Origin: Perilla frutescens
Taxonomy: Eukaryota > Streptophyta > Magnoliopsida > Lamiales > Lamiaceae
Length of the DNA: 64,000 nucleotides
Assembly: GCA_026008535.1 (NCBI GenBank)
Contig: BRKX01000018.1
Span: 22,018,088-22,082,087, forward strand
Direction of reading: 5' to 3'
Numbering within the stretch: the stretch's first letter is position 1; each line of letters opens with the position of its first letter. The notes below the pieces were generated by a model. The model ran no database searches. It was not told the DNA's origin and was given only the letters and a program-made list of their open reading frames with translations. Positions 55,078 through 64,000 of the stretch are shown here, one piece after another. The translations under genes were made by a program, and so were the position numbers.

Positions 55078-55650
55078 TTATAAAGCGGGAGCAGTGATGG
55101 TCGAAAAATGAGGCAACATTGTTCACTACTGGTAAATAGAGCAATGAATAGAGAATCTGCTGGAGTGAAAAAGTGCACCGTAATAGCGAATTTCACTTTT
55201 CTCCATCACTGCTGGAGAAGCTCTGAGAGATCGATGACGACATATAAGTAGGAAAACTGAAAACCAAATATTATAACTCAAATAAAAATGAGGAATCTAT
55301 GATATATAGTACTCCCTCCGTCCTATAGAAGGTCCACATTGCCTTTTTTAGTTGTCCTAATAGCAAAGTCCACTACCATATATGGAAATAATTAGGGAAT
55401 AATTAGGGGAAGATTAAGGAATAATTAGGGCTAATGTTAATTGTGGGCCCAAATTAAAATCCTAACCCTAATCGTCCCCTGTCCTCTCTTGATTCACTGT
55501 GCTCGCCTCTCTTTCAATTCTCTCATTCTCTCGCCCTCTCCACCTTGTTCTCTCCGCCTACAACACCACCGTCAGGCTCCCTCTCACTTACTCTCTCTCT
55601 CTCACCGCCTATAACACTCTTTCCTCTCTCATTTCTTTCACTTTCGTCGC

Positions 55651-56091
55651 ATGACGACAACTCTCTCCATTCCAAACATCAAGGTCTCCCTCACCCCAAA
55701 CCCTCACGATTCTGCCGCCATGGCTGAGAGCGATGACGATTCCGGTAAGAAATCGGAGCTCTGTGATGTGTCGGCCAGAAGCCCTCTGACCTGTTACGAT
55801 TACAGTCGGATTTCAGATCTGTTGTCTTCAACCGCCTTGCACACCGTGAATATGCGTGCTCGCATCTCCCTCTACCTCGATCTCTGCCGGTTGCCGGTGG
55901 AGGAGGCTCCAGATTCTGATGAAATCATTCCGGAGACTCTAGAATCCCTCTCGGTGAAGGAGTTTGTACCTAAGACGGCTGAATCTTTGATGGGGGTCGT
56001 GGAGGGTGCGACAACTCACCTGGTGACGGCGGCGGAGGTTGAAGCGGACGGTGAAGATTGGAGAGCCGAGGTGGTCACTTCAATGCTCTGA
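55651..56091 (+). CDS. 146-codon ORF inside the mariner element, possible captured gene
   Basis: Plus-strand frame opposite to the transposase. A CT-rich leader (55500-55645) precedes ATG at 55651; a second Met at 55720 (MAESDDDSGKK) is also plausible. The protein is acidic (SDDDSGKKSELCDVSARSPL, PVEEAPDSDEIIPETLESLS) with GC-rich codon use unlike the surrounding DNA. It ends with a stop at 56089-56091. I recognise no family. It could be a captured 5' exon with its promoter region, or coding sequence belonging to the element. Confidence 0.45.
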   Translation: MTTTLSIPNIKVSLTPNPHDSAAMAESDDDSGKKSELCDVSARSPLTCYDYSRISDLLSSTALHTVNMRARISLYLDLCRLPVEEAPDSDEIIPETLESLSVKEFVPKTAESLMGVVEGATTHLVTAAEVEADGEDWRAEVVTSML

Positions 56092-56199
56092 ATACTCCTC
56101 CATCGGTACTTCAAACTGGTGAGATCTGACCCTTAGATCTGTTCTGGTGAGATCTAACTCTTGGCTGTTGTATTTTTATTACTGTGAGTCTCTGAAAAT

Positions 56200-56550
56200 T
56201 AATGGCTCTGTTGGGAGGCTCTGTTCTTGTGAGCTTTGTTGTTTTTGTTGGGGGTCACTCGTTGAAATGAGTGTTGGAGTCTTTGTATCAATTGTGTAGA
56301 TGTTTGGAGGCTCTGTTCTTGTGAGCTTTGTTGGATTGCTAGTTCTGGTTCCATGTGAATGGCTCTGTTAGGAGGTTAATTGTGTGCTGAAATGATCTTT
56401 GTTGCCTTGTTGGTTCTGGCTGAATGTGTATGATGTTGGGAGGTTAATTATGTGCAGAAATTGAAGTTTGTTGCCTTGTTGGTTCTGTCTGCATGTTTAT
56501 GATTATGGGAAGTTAATTGTGTGCTGAAATGATTGTAAAAATGTGCTCAC
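56200..56550. repeat. Imperfect tandem repeats after the 55651 ORF
   Basis: GGAGGCTCTGTTCTTGTGAG occurs at 56214 and 56306. A longer unit containing CTTGTTGGTTCTG, then GGGAGGTTAATTGTGTGC and TGAAATGAT recurs two to three times between about 56345 and 56540. Confidence 0.65.
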
Positions 56551-56975
56551 ACTATATGTTATTGGCCAATGACATCAATGAGATGTGATGTCATGCTTTG
56601 GATGCTAGTTTAGGTCTGCATTTATGTGTTTCAGTGTTGTGTATGTGCTGTAATGAGTGGGAAATTGTGCTCATAAAAACTATGCATATTGTTTCATATG
56701 AAATGTTCAGTTGAACATCTTTACAAAAACCTGAACATATGAAATGTTCAGTTGCAATTATGGAGTATAATTGCATCTTTACAAAAACTTTACAAAAACA
56801 CTATCTTCACAAAAACTTGTCTTCAACCTACACAGAATCATTTCAACCTGCAAAAAATGGTTGTGTGTGATAGTTAATTCCCCTCCAGCCTTTCAACACC
56901 TAGGGAATTCATTAATTCTTCTATCCCATTCCCCCCTCCAGCTTCCATTAAATGTGTGAGACTCTGTCTCACCAA

Positions 56976-57374
56976 TTATGATGGCACTTCCAAGTTCAAA
57001 GGTAAAATTTCTTGCCTACTAAGAGAACCTTTCCCCATGTGTGGGATCTCATAGCAATTGTGTCTTTTAACTTTCATAATCTCAATCATACTGCTCTGCA
57101 GAGTCAAGAAAATCTTGTTTAATTTTGTAGGGCATAGGTTTTCAAATGAAGTAACCACTACATTAACTAACTCATTAACATTATGTGTCTCTAGCTCTGT
57201 CTGCAAGGATTGAATACTCTTAAACCTCCCTAAATCATTCACATTTAGATCTGGTAAGTTGGGTGGTTGTTGTATAAGCGTGAACTCAAAGCCATTTGAA
57301 CTTGATGCCTCTCTGAAAATTACATCTGAATCCTTGATATGTGGTATAGCATTGTCCTGTTGTATGTATATAAC
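56976..57374 (-). pseudogene. Mariner-like transposase, C-terminal part, cut by an LTR element
   Basis: An open frame from the Athila junction (57374) to a stop at 56976: 132 codons. It contains IQQDNAIPH (second catalytic Asp), PPNLPDLN and NVNDLGRF (third Asp). Exactly 39 residues separate the catalytic aspartates, the DD39D spacing of plant mariners. The C-terminus KIFLTLQSSMIEIMKV and IPHMGKGSL matches the family. The 5' part of the gene is not in the window. Confidence 0.88.
57370..57374. repeat. Presumed target-site ATAAC at the left edge of Athila-2
   Basis: The five bases before the LTR start. The right copy would lie beyond the window, so this is a prediction. Confidence 0.5.
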
Positions 57375-58937
57375 TGACGCGTGGTCGTTTCGCGCTCAAA
57401 AAATAATTTATAACTCCTGTGCCCACAGTGAGTGTAGCCAGCTAATGAGTACGGGTCGATCCCACAGAGAGCTATTGTGATTCCACCTTCAAGTAACCAA
57501 TCATAAAAGGGTTTGGTTTGTTGTCACTACTGGAAATTAAATCTGCAAAAGAAAGTAAAGAAAATATCAAATAACAAAGGTTCTGGCGTTTGAACTTGAA
57601 TTTGGTTCCAATATATACCAACTCGATCATGGGCACACTGATTTTCATACATGATAAATCACCTAGTTATGGATACCGGATTCCTCTCTGCGTCTCCTCA
57701 TTCATCCTTTAATTGTAAACTTAAAAGCGAATCCTCGTCAATTAAATCCCTAATCAGTCACCCACCCCCCGGTTCCCCAAAGAGATGTAAGTGAACAAAC
57801 ATCAGTGTACCCTAGACGAACCTAGATCTGTTGTGTTTCCCAATTCCTCATGAGCCCACAACAACCTATTGATTCCCTTATTACCATATGAACCAACACA
57901 CAATCACAATTCGCCAATTCAATTAATAATGGTGTGCCCTCTTTACCTAACGAGTTATCAGCCACATTAGGCATTTCAGACACACACTCACGTAGAACAA
58001 GGCACAAGGATCAACAGAAACCTATCATACATTACTATGCCCATTTTGGCCTCACGAGTCTAGATTTATATTCAAACCATTTTCATTGTTCAAACACCAG
58101 ATTAAAGTGTCTAGCTAAGCATGCTAGACATAATTAAAATTGCAGAAATGAAGGACATAATTGTAATGAAAACTTACTGAATTTAATACGCAAAAATACT
58201 CAACATAAACGTTGAGTTTGAAACATAATCCTAAGTCCCAAAGGCTTAAGGCCAATGGATTGTTTTCTTGCTGCAAAGCAACGTACGAAATTAAAATGAA
58301 GGAAAGTAAAAGTGTAGCAATGTTTCAGACTGCAAAATCCCATGTTTCCAGAATTAAAAGAAGATTATATAGTTACATTTCTGAATCAGAGATCCCCCAA
58401 CAAGCTGGGGTCTTCACTGGATTTCTGGAGCTGGCGTGCCCTTGCTGATCTGACTGGATAAGCATAAGTTGACCAAATCCATATTTTTTAGGGATTGGGC
58501 TTATCTCTTCTTTGCAACGCCTCCAAGAGTCCAGTCCACCTCCAACTCTTCCTCGGATAATGTAGCCATCGTTCTCTTCTCTCTCTCTTCAAACTGATCT
58601 CGGGTTTCTCGCAATCAACCTAGCTCAGCTCCATTGTTGTCAAGTCTGCACGAGCACAGTGGGTACGACATCTTACAGTCAGCCTCATCCATCTTTGATA
58701 TGCTCATTCCGCCACCCGAATATAAGATGAGTGCTGAAAGAAGTCCTCTGTGCCTCTGACTGAATCTTTAGCTTGGATTTTCCTTGGATAACCGGGCATA
58801 AAATGCCCCTTTCGCCAGACTTGACCTCCGCAATGCCCCATGACCTCATCCTAGTTCTTTTTGACTCAAAACACACTAAAAAGGACATTTATAACGAACA
58901 AAATGCCCATAAAAACACAAAATAAATGGACTTATCA
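57375..58937 (-). repeat. Athila-2 3' LTR (1563 bp)
   Basis: In plus coordinates it starts TGACGCGTGGTCGTTTCGCG and ends GGACTTATCA. On the coding strand it therefore begins TGATAAGTCCATTTATTTTG, comparable to TGATGAGTGCATAAATTTAC of Athila-1. It aligns closely with 63015-64000. Short frames in it (57822-58007, 57934-58137, 58212-58448, 58685-58888) are not supported. Confidence 0.9.
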
Positions 58938-60195
58938 CACCCACACACTTTAGACATGATTGTCCTCAAGCATGGGATGCAATGCGTCTAGAAAAACAAA
59001 AGAAAAGAACGGCAAAAAGAACAAACTCAAAACAAAACATGCAAACTGTTAATCAACGTGGGCACATCACAATCAATATTCCAACAAAACTGCAAAGTCT
59101 CAACATACAAAAAATAGATAAAAAATGAGTTCAGCGTGGTAATCATCACAACTCTCTTCACTCAGTGTTTAGGCTCAGTGTATACACTCAGATCAATGCA
59201 ATTATATACTTAGTCATCCCATAGGCTTGCTAAAGTTCTATTATCAATCTCCATAAATCATAGATGCATAAGTATCAATAGGGCTTTTTAGGCTATAGTG
59301 GGCATTTAATGTAGGTGAGGTTTTACTTCTGTACAGACCCCCCCCCCCCCCCCTATTTTTTTCTAACTCTCTACCCTGCTGTGCCCCTTTCAGACAATAA
59401 TTTATTTCTTTACTCTTGGGCACTCTGAACACTTAAGACTAGAGGAGTTTATTTCTCTTTTTTTTTTCTTTTTCTTTCATCATCATTTTTTTTCTTTTTT
59501 ATTATTTTTTTTATTTATTCCTCTATATTTTCTGGCCTTTTCACAAATATCCCCCGACAATTCTGCCTTAGCCCCCTTTTTTCTTTTTCAAGGTTTTTGT
59601 AATGCCTTGGCTATATATTTTACCATCCCAAACAAGAAATCTTCTAGGGCATTTCACAGGCTCAAAAGGGCTGCAAAGGCTGTGTCATTGGTGGGCAGAA
59701 CTTTCTTTTTAGTGGCTCAGCAAAAGATGGTCTATATCATCTACTTATGCATCAACAATTTCCAAGCTTAAACATAGAACAGTAGCAAGTTCTAGAATTT
59801 CTAAGCACATAATCATTCACACATGAAGTAAAGAAAGCTGTGAAATGGGCATACAACATTTAAGCTCAATTCTCACAGGACATTCTAAACTCGTTCGTCA
59901 TCCCTATCTTATGTGGACATGCTGATTTTTTATATAAGGCAGTTTAATGTTTGAACATATCAAATGCAATGGCCACATAGACTTCACAGAAAACATGTTT
60001 CACTCAACTAGTCACCTACATACTTTGCACTAAGAAAAGTGTTAAAACAGACTTAACAAAAACACTAAAACATAAACTGGAATGCCCCCACCCACACACT
60101 TTTCACTAGGCAAAAGTGGGTGAACAGGGGCGACACACAAACGACAACAAAGAATTAAAAATAAAATCTAATCTAAAGAAAGAAAGAACCAGGAT
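58938..60195 (-). other. Athila-2 3' spacer, polypurine edge and homopolymer runs
   Basis: At the LTR edge the coding strand reads GTGTGTGGGTG, preceded by GAGGACAATCATG, like the GGACAAACAA of Athila-1. A run of 16 C lies at 59338-59353 and T/C-rich runs at 59455-59590. No coding frame. Confidence 0.7.
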
Positions 60196-62064
60196 TTAAT
60201 GGGATGAGGGCGTTGGGTATAAGAACCCAACGTGTTTGAAATAGGCTTTCAGGGTTGTCTCAATGCGGTCTACTTTCTCCTCTGTTTGGGACTGGGTATT
60301 CTCCAACGCTTCCAACTTCTTAAGAATCACCATGACCGGATGCTCCCCTTGTTGTGCCCTTCCTACTAGTGGCTTCCTGGATGTATCTGCAATCATCAAA
60401 AGGCTCGAGGGGTCTGCCCTCGGCATAAAGAAAACAGGCTTGCCATCCTCGTCATCAACCACATCTTACATTCTTTTCAAACAAGCAATATCAAAAAATT
60501 CCATGGGCAAAGAGACTAGATCGGTGGTGCTTAAATCCAACAACCTAGACCTAACAGCAATTTGGGTGATAAGCTAGGCACATGAGATTCTATGCTTAGG
60601 GTGTGTTTTGATTTTCCTTAAATGTGCAATGGCCACATAGCCAAAATTTATTTTAATCTTTTTCACCATGCACTAGAGAATAAAAAGCTCCTGATTTGTT
60701 ATGGAATTAGAACTATCCTTCCTACCAAAGAAACTGTAGGCAAGCACCCTGTGGCAGAATCTCAAGGCTTCATTGTTCAGACAATAGCCTTTTGTGGCTC
60801 CACTTTGATAAGTGGAGCCAGCCCCAACCTCAGCCCATTTTGCCTCAACTCCCTCAGCAGAGTCGAGCACAACAGTCACAACATCTTCATACTCCTCCTC
60901 CTAGAGGCCCAAGTATGATACAATGCCCAACATCATATTTAGATCATCAGCAGACATAGAGAAACTTTTACCAAAAATTTTAAAATTCATAACCCTAGTA
61001 GACGTAGCAGGCTTATTCACAGCTTTTATCTTCAGACTATTAACAAATTCACGAGACAGTATAGGAAAAATAACGCATTCCATATCCAAGAAAAACTCCC
61101 AACAAATTGTAGCAAAAAAATCCCTTACCTCCTGCTCTATCCCAAGAGCTGCAAGCGACTCAGCATGAACCCTCTTCGAATTTATAATGCCCCGGACTGG
61201 TGGCGGGCCACTCACTGGCTTACTCGGAGTGGGGCTCCTTACCCTTCTTTCCTTTTCAGGCTCAGGGTGTAGTGTGCCCTCTGTAGATTTTCTCTTCTTC
61301 GAAGAGGGCTCCCCAGCTAGCTTGGCCCCTGCTTTCATGGCCACCGCTTTCCTCACCCTCTGCTTGGGTGGTGAGTCCTCTGAGGGTTCATCCTCGAGTG
61401 GCTGAGCCTAGGATGGCTCACTCCGTTGCTGCTCCTGCTCTGGGTGCTCTGAAACCTCATTTTCGGTTTCATCTTGTTGGGACTCGGCTGGCTGCTCAGT
61501 TGGTTTTTCCAGAATGGGCTCTTCGACCTTCTTTTTTCCTTTTACCTTCTCCAATGCCCATTTTTTTATCTCCACAGGTCCTTCTTCTTGGATTTGTTCC
61601 TCCACAGGTGGTGCTTCCTCTTCATCCAACTAGTTCACATAGTCATCCAGTCCTTCATCGTCAACCTCTTCTTCTTCATTATCCTCTTCAGACAGTGGAG
61701 GCGTTGAAATCCTAGCCAGTTTTTTCGACTTTTTAGAAGCTGTTTTTGCAGGCTCTTGCGTGGGCTCCATGGCCACTTCCTCTTCTTCTTGTGTTCCACC
61801 TACAGTGGTGTCATCTTCAGCATGTTCCTCTTATGATGATGTAGCAGAGCTTGCTTCAGCTACAGGCTCTTTCTCCGGTGGAGTCTCTTTTGCCGGTTTA
61901 CATGAAGTGGCCGTGGCAGGTGCAACTTTCTCCTTAGGCTTCACAACCTTTTTCTTCACCACCTTAACTGGGGTGGGCTCTGCAGAAGTGACTGGAGTGT
62001 CGAACTCCAGCTTGTCCTTGGCTCCAGCTTTTGGCACCAACTTCTTACGGCGTGTGTTCACCAT
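60196..62064 (-). pseudogene. Athila-2 third ORF (Athila ORF-1-like)
   Basis: Start MVNTRRKKLVPKAGAKDKLE at 62064. A long Lys/Glu/Pro-rich low-complexity N-terminal region with stops precedes the conserved core at about 61356-60640 (VRGIINSKRVHAESLAALGI, FNSLKIKAVNKP-like, FSMSADDLNMMLGI, NQELFILWCMVKKIKINFG). The C-terminus (60462-60196) ends in a short coiled segment (KLEALENTQSQTEEKVDRIE). The NQELFILWCM...NFG motif aligns with KELFALWAMLNGRHLNFG of Athila-1. At least four stops. Confidence 0.75.
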
Positions 62065-62492
62065 TGTTGACGCTTGAGAATTGCAGAGAGATGTTGTAGG
62101 GTTTTACGAGGGAGAAAAAAGAAGTTTCGAATTTTTTTCCGAAAAGAATGAAAGTGAAAGTTAAGATTTTGTGGGGTTGGCTTTTTATTTATGTATGTTA
62201 TTGTTCCTGATGTGACCGTGACTCTTTGAATTCTAAAGGATTTATTCGAATCAGCGTGCCCACATCAACGGATAAGCCTTATCCCCTGAAAAATCGGAAC
62301 GAACTTTATCTCTTCAAAATGCCCCGCCTCAGAATCCCTATTTTTCCGAGATTTATCTTTATCCTTTATTTCTCTCTCCTTATTCTAACTTGTAGATCAC
62401 ATACTTATCCAAAAACAAGCGTAAAATTGCCCCTGATCTAGTTTAATTAACTGAAAACTTTATTTAATTAAAATAAAAACAAAATAAAGCAA

Positions 62493-63011
62493 TTAAAAAC
62501 CTAGGCTGCCTCCCAGTAGCGCACCATTTATTGTCGTGGGCACGACAAAATCCCTGCTTAGGTGTAAATGGGCTCCCGCATCCCGATCAGAATGCCCTAG
62601 GTATGGTTTGAGACGATGGCCATTTACTTTGAATTGCCCTCTAGTTTCGGGATTTTTGAGTCCAACTGCTCCATTGGGGCATTCCGCATAGACTTCAAAT
62701 GGACCAACCCACTTGATTCTCAGACTTTCTCCCATCAATTTGAACCTTGAATGGTACAAAAGCACTTGTTATCCTGGGAAGAATCTCTTTCTTCTAATCA
62801 CTTGATCATGAAGCCTCTTCATCTTTTCTTTATAAAGCACAACATTATCATAGGCTTCCATTCTCATTTCTTCCAGCTCCTGAATCTGAAATTTTCTGAA
62901 ATGCCCAGTTGTATCCTTATCCATGTTCAGCTTCTGAAGTGCCCATCGTGCCTTGTGTTCCAGCTCGACTGGCAGATGACAATACTTCCCAGCTTCTGGC
63001 AATGGCACCAA
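62493..63011 (-). pseudogene. Athila-2 integrase C-terminal remnant
   Basis: The translation contains GKYCHLPVELEHKARWALQK, then KRLHDQVIRRKRFFPG, a stop near 62766, then VLLYHSRFKLMGESLRIKWV and GPFEVYAECPNGAV. These align with the last 160 residues of the Athila-1 integrase. The catalytic DDE core is deleted. The frame runs straight into the PBS region, marking a deletion junction. Confidence 0.85.
62501..62524 (-). other. Conserved post-pol hairpin of Athila-2
   Basis: The coding strand reads GCGCTACTGGGAGGCAGCCTAG, with stem CTGGG/CCTAG (one G-U-type pair) and an AGGCAG-type loop. It corresponds to 30792-30809 in Athila-1. Confidence 0.65.
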
Positions 63012-63012
63012 T
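62996..63012 (-). other. Decayed primer-binding site of Athila-2
   Basis: Just inside the 5' LTR end the coding strand reads AAATTGGTGCCATTGCCAGA. Compared with the tRNA-Asp complement TGGCGCCGTTGCCGGGGA it differs mainly by C to T and G to A changes at CpG or GG positions. Confidence 0.7.
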
Positions 63013-63014
63013 TT

Positions 63015-64000
63015 TGACGCTCGGTCGTTTCGCGCTCAAAAAATAATTTATAACTCATGTACCCACAGCGAGCGTAGCCAGCTAATGAGTACGGATCGAT
63101 CCCACAGAGAGTTGTTGTGATTCCATCTTCAAGTAACCAATCATAAAAGGGTTTGGTTTGTTGTCACTACTGGAAATTAAATCTGTAAAAGAAAGTAAAG
63201 AAAATATTAAATAACAAAGGTTCTGGCGTTTGAACTTGAATTTGGTTCCAATATATACCAACTCGATCATGGGCACACTGATTTTCATACATGATAAATC
63301 ACCTAGTTAAAGAGATCGGGTTCCTCTCTACGTCTCTTCATTCATCCTTTCATTGTAAACATAAAAGTGATTCCTCGTCAATTAAATCCCTAATCAGTCA
63401 CCCACTCTCCGGTTCCCCAAAGAGATGTAAGTGAACAAACATCAGTGTGCCCTAGACGAACCCAGATCTATTATATTTTCTGATTCCTCGCGTGCCCACA
63501 ACAACCTATTGATTCCCTTATTACTATATGAACCAACACATAGTCACGATTCACCAATTCAATTAATAGTGGTGTGCCCTCTTTACCTAATGAGTGATCA
63601 GCCACATTGGGCATTTCAGATACACACTCACATGGAACAAGGCACAAGAATCAATAGAAACCTATCATACATTACTATGCCCATTTTGGCCTCACGAGTC
63701 CAGATATATATTCAAACCATTTTCATTGTTCAAACACCAGAATAAAGTGTCTAGCTAAGCATGCTAGACATAATTAAAATTGCAGAAATGAAGGACATAA
63801 TTGTAATGAAAACTTACTGAATTTAATACGCAAAAATACTTAACATAAACGTTGAGTTTGAAACATAATCCTAAGTCCTAAAAGCTTAAGGCCAATGGAT
63901 TGTTTTCTTGTTGCAAAGCAGCCTACGAAATTAAAATGCAGGAAAGTAAAAGTGTAGCAATGTTTCTGACTGCAAAAGCTCGTGTTTCCAGAATTAAAAA
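63015..64000 (-). repeat. Athila-2 5' LTR, truncated by the window edge
   Basis: 986 bp matching 57375-58365 at high identity, beginning TGACGCTCGGTCGTTTCGCG. The rest, together with the outer TSD, lies outside the window. Confidence 0.9.

Larger units (their letters stand above)
54414..55224. mobile_element. TIR element of about 0.8 kb with AGAGCATCTCTAGC ends
   Basis: The left end AGAGCATCTCTAGCCGTTAT matches the inverted right end AGAGCTTCTCCAGCAGTGAT over about 20 bases. CTCCAACAGT and GCTGGAGTGAA words recur near the ends. This AGAGCATCTCCARC-type terminus is common among plant MITEs. It contains a second MITE and GA repeats. No coding frame; the target duplication is not resolved. Confidence 0.55.
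55312..64000 (-). mobile_element. Plant mariner-like element, right end outside the window
   Basis: TA at 55310-55311 is followed by CTCCCTCCGTCCTATAGAAG, the Stowaway/plant mariner terminal inverted repeat. A DD39D transposase C-terminus lies at 57374-56976 (minus). The element is split by an Athila-like insertion at 57375. The N-terminal transposase half and the other inverted repeat would lie beyond 64000. Confidence 0.75.
57375..64000 (-). mobile_element. Athila-2: internally deleted Athila-like element, 5' LTR truncated by the window
   Basis: Direct LTRs at 57375-58937 and from 63015 on. On the minus strand: 5' LTR, decayed tRNA-Asp PBS, integrase C-terminus, post-pol hairpin, third ORF, polypurine edge, 3' LTR. 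Gag, protease, RT, RNase H and most of integrase are missing, so it is a non-autonomous derivative. Confidence 0.88.

Noticed and set aside
60923..62077. Plus-strand frames opposite Athila-2 ORF3
   Set aside because: They are antisense shadows of the low-complexity Lys/Glu/Pro-rich ORF3 sequence.

Overview
The window is nuclear DNA from a flowering plant, probably a eudicot. It is almost entirely transposable-element sequence. I found no convincing intact host gene, no tRNA or rRNA gene and no CRISPR array. The evidence for a plant is Ty1/copia and Ty3/gypsy (chromovirus-like and Athila-like) LTR retrotransposons with tRNA-iMet and tRNA-Asp primer-binding sites, a CACTA element, a DD39D plant mariner, a Helitron-like terminus and several MITEs. 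Nearly every reading frame is broken by stops or frameshifts, and many stops look like CGA to TGA or TGG to TAG/TGA changes, as expected in old methylated repeats.

Nest 1 (1-41081). A copia gag fragment (1-~1002, +) abuts a Ty3/gypsy element, here gypsy-1 (minus strand, ~1003-37565). Gypsy-1 carries two large insertions. A complete 18.5-kb copia element (2408-20872, minus; TSD ATCAG; 1800-bp LTRs) sits in its gag gene. A complete 13.7-kb Athila-like element (23885-37557, plus; TSD GTGTT) sits 8 bp from the outer end of its 5' LTR. The copia 5' LTR is itself split by an 884-bp solo-LTR-like insertion (18572-19455; TSD TGAAG). To the right lies the 3' end of another gypsy element, gypsy-2, with a 2852-bp LTR (38230-41081).

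The most unusual content is in the copia element. About 8 kb lie between the end of RNase H (12386) and the 3' LTR. This stretch carries three diverged, apparently paralogous extra reading frames on the coding strand: A 11582-9583, B 8898-7210 and C 6448-4609. Each has a TATA-like sequence upstream. They look like a small gene family built inside a retrotransposon. The Athila element has three arrays of CGCGAC/GTCGCG hairpins, one per LTR and one before its third ORF, and that ORF has a plausible leader and intron.

Middle (41082-55300). A 4.05-kb CACTA element (41723-45770, TSD CAT) has no visible transposase but holds exon-like fragments, one resembling a plant PTPMT1-type phosphatase. Then follow a Helitron-like 3' terminus (46806-46833), a decayed gypsy LTR, a hairpin MITE (49212-49371), a ~1-kb minisatellite built on GTATCAYTAA, the tail of a gypsy pol with a probable LTR (53172-~54240), and a MITE nested inside a larger TIR element (54414-55224).

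Nest 2 (55312-64000, open at the right edge). A mariner-like element starts at TA-CTCCCTCCGTCC. Its DD39D transposase is interrupted at 57374 by a second, minus-strand Athila-like element (57375->64000). That element has lost everything from just after its primer-binding site to the integrase C-terminus but keeps LTRs, the post-pol hairpin and the third ORF.
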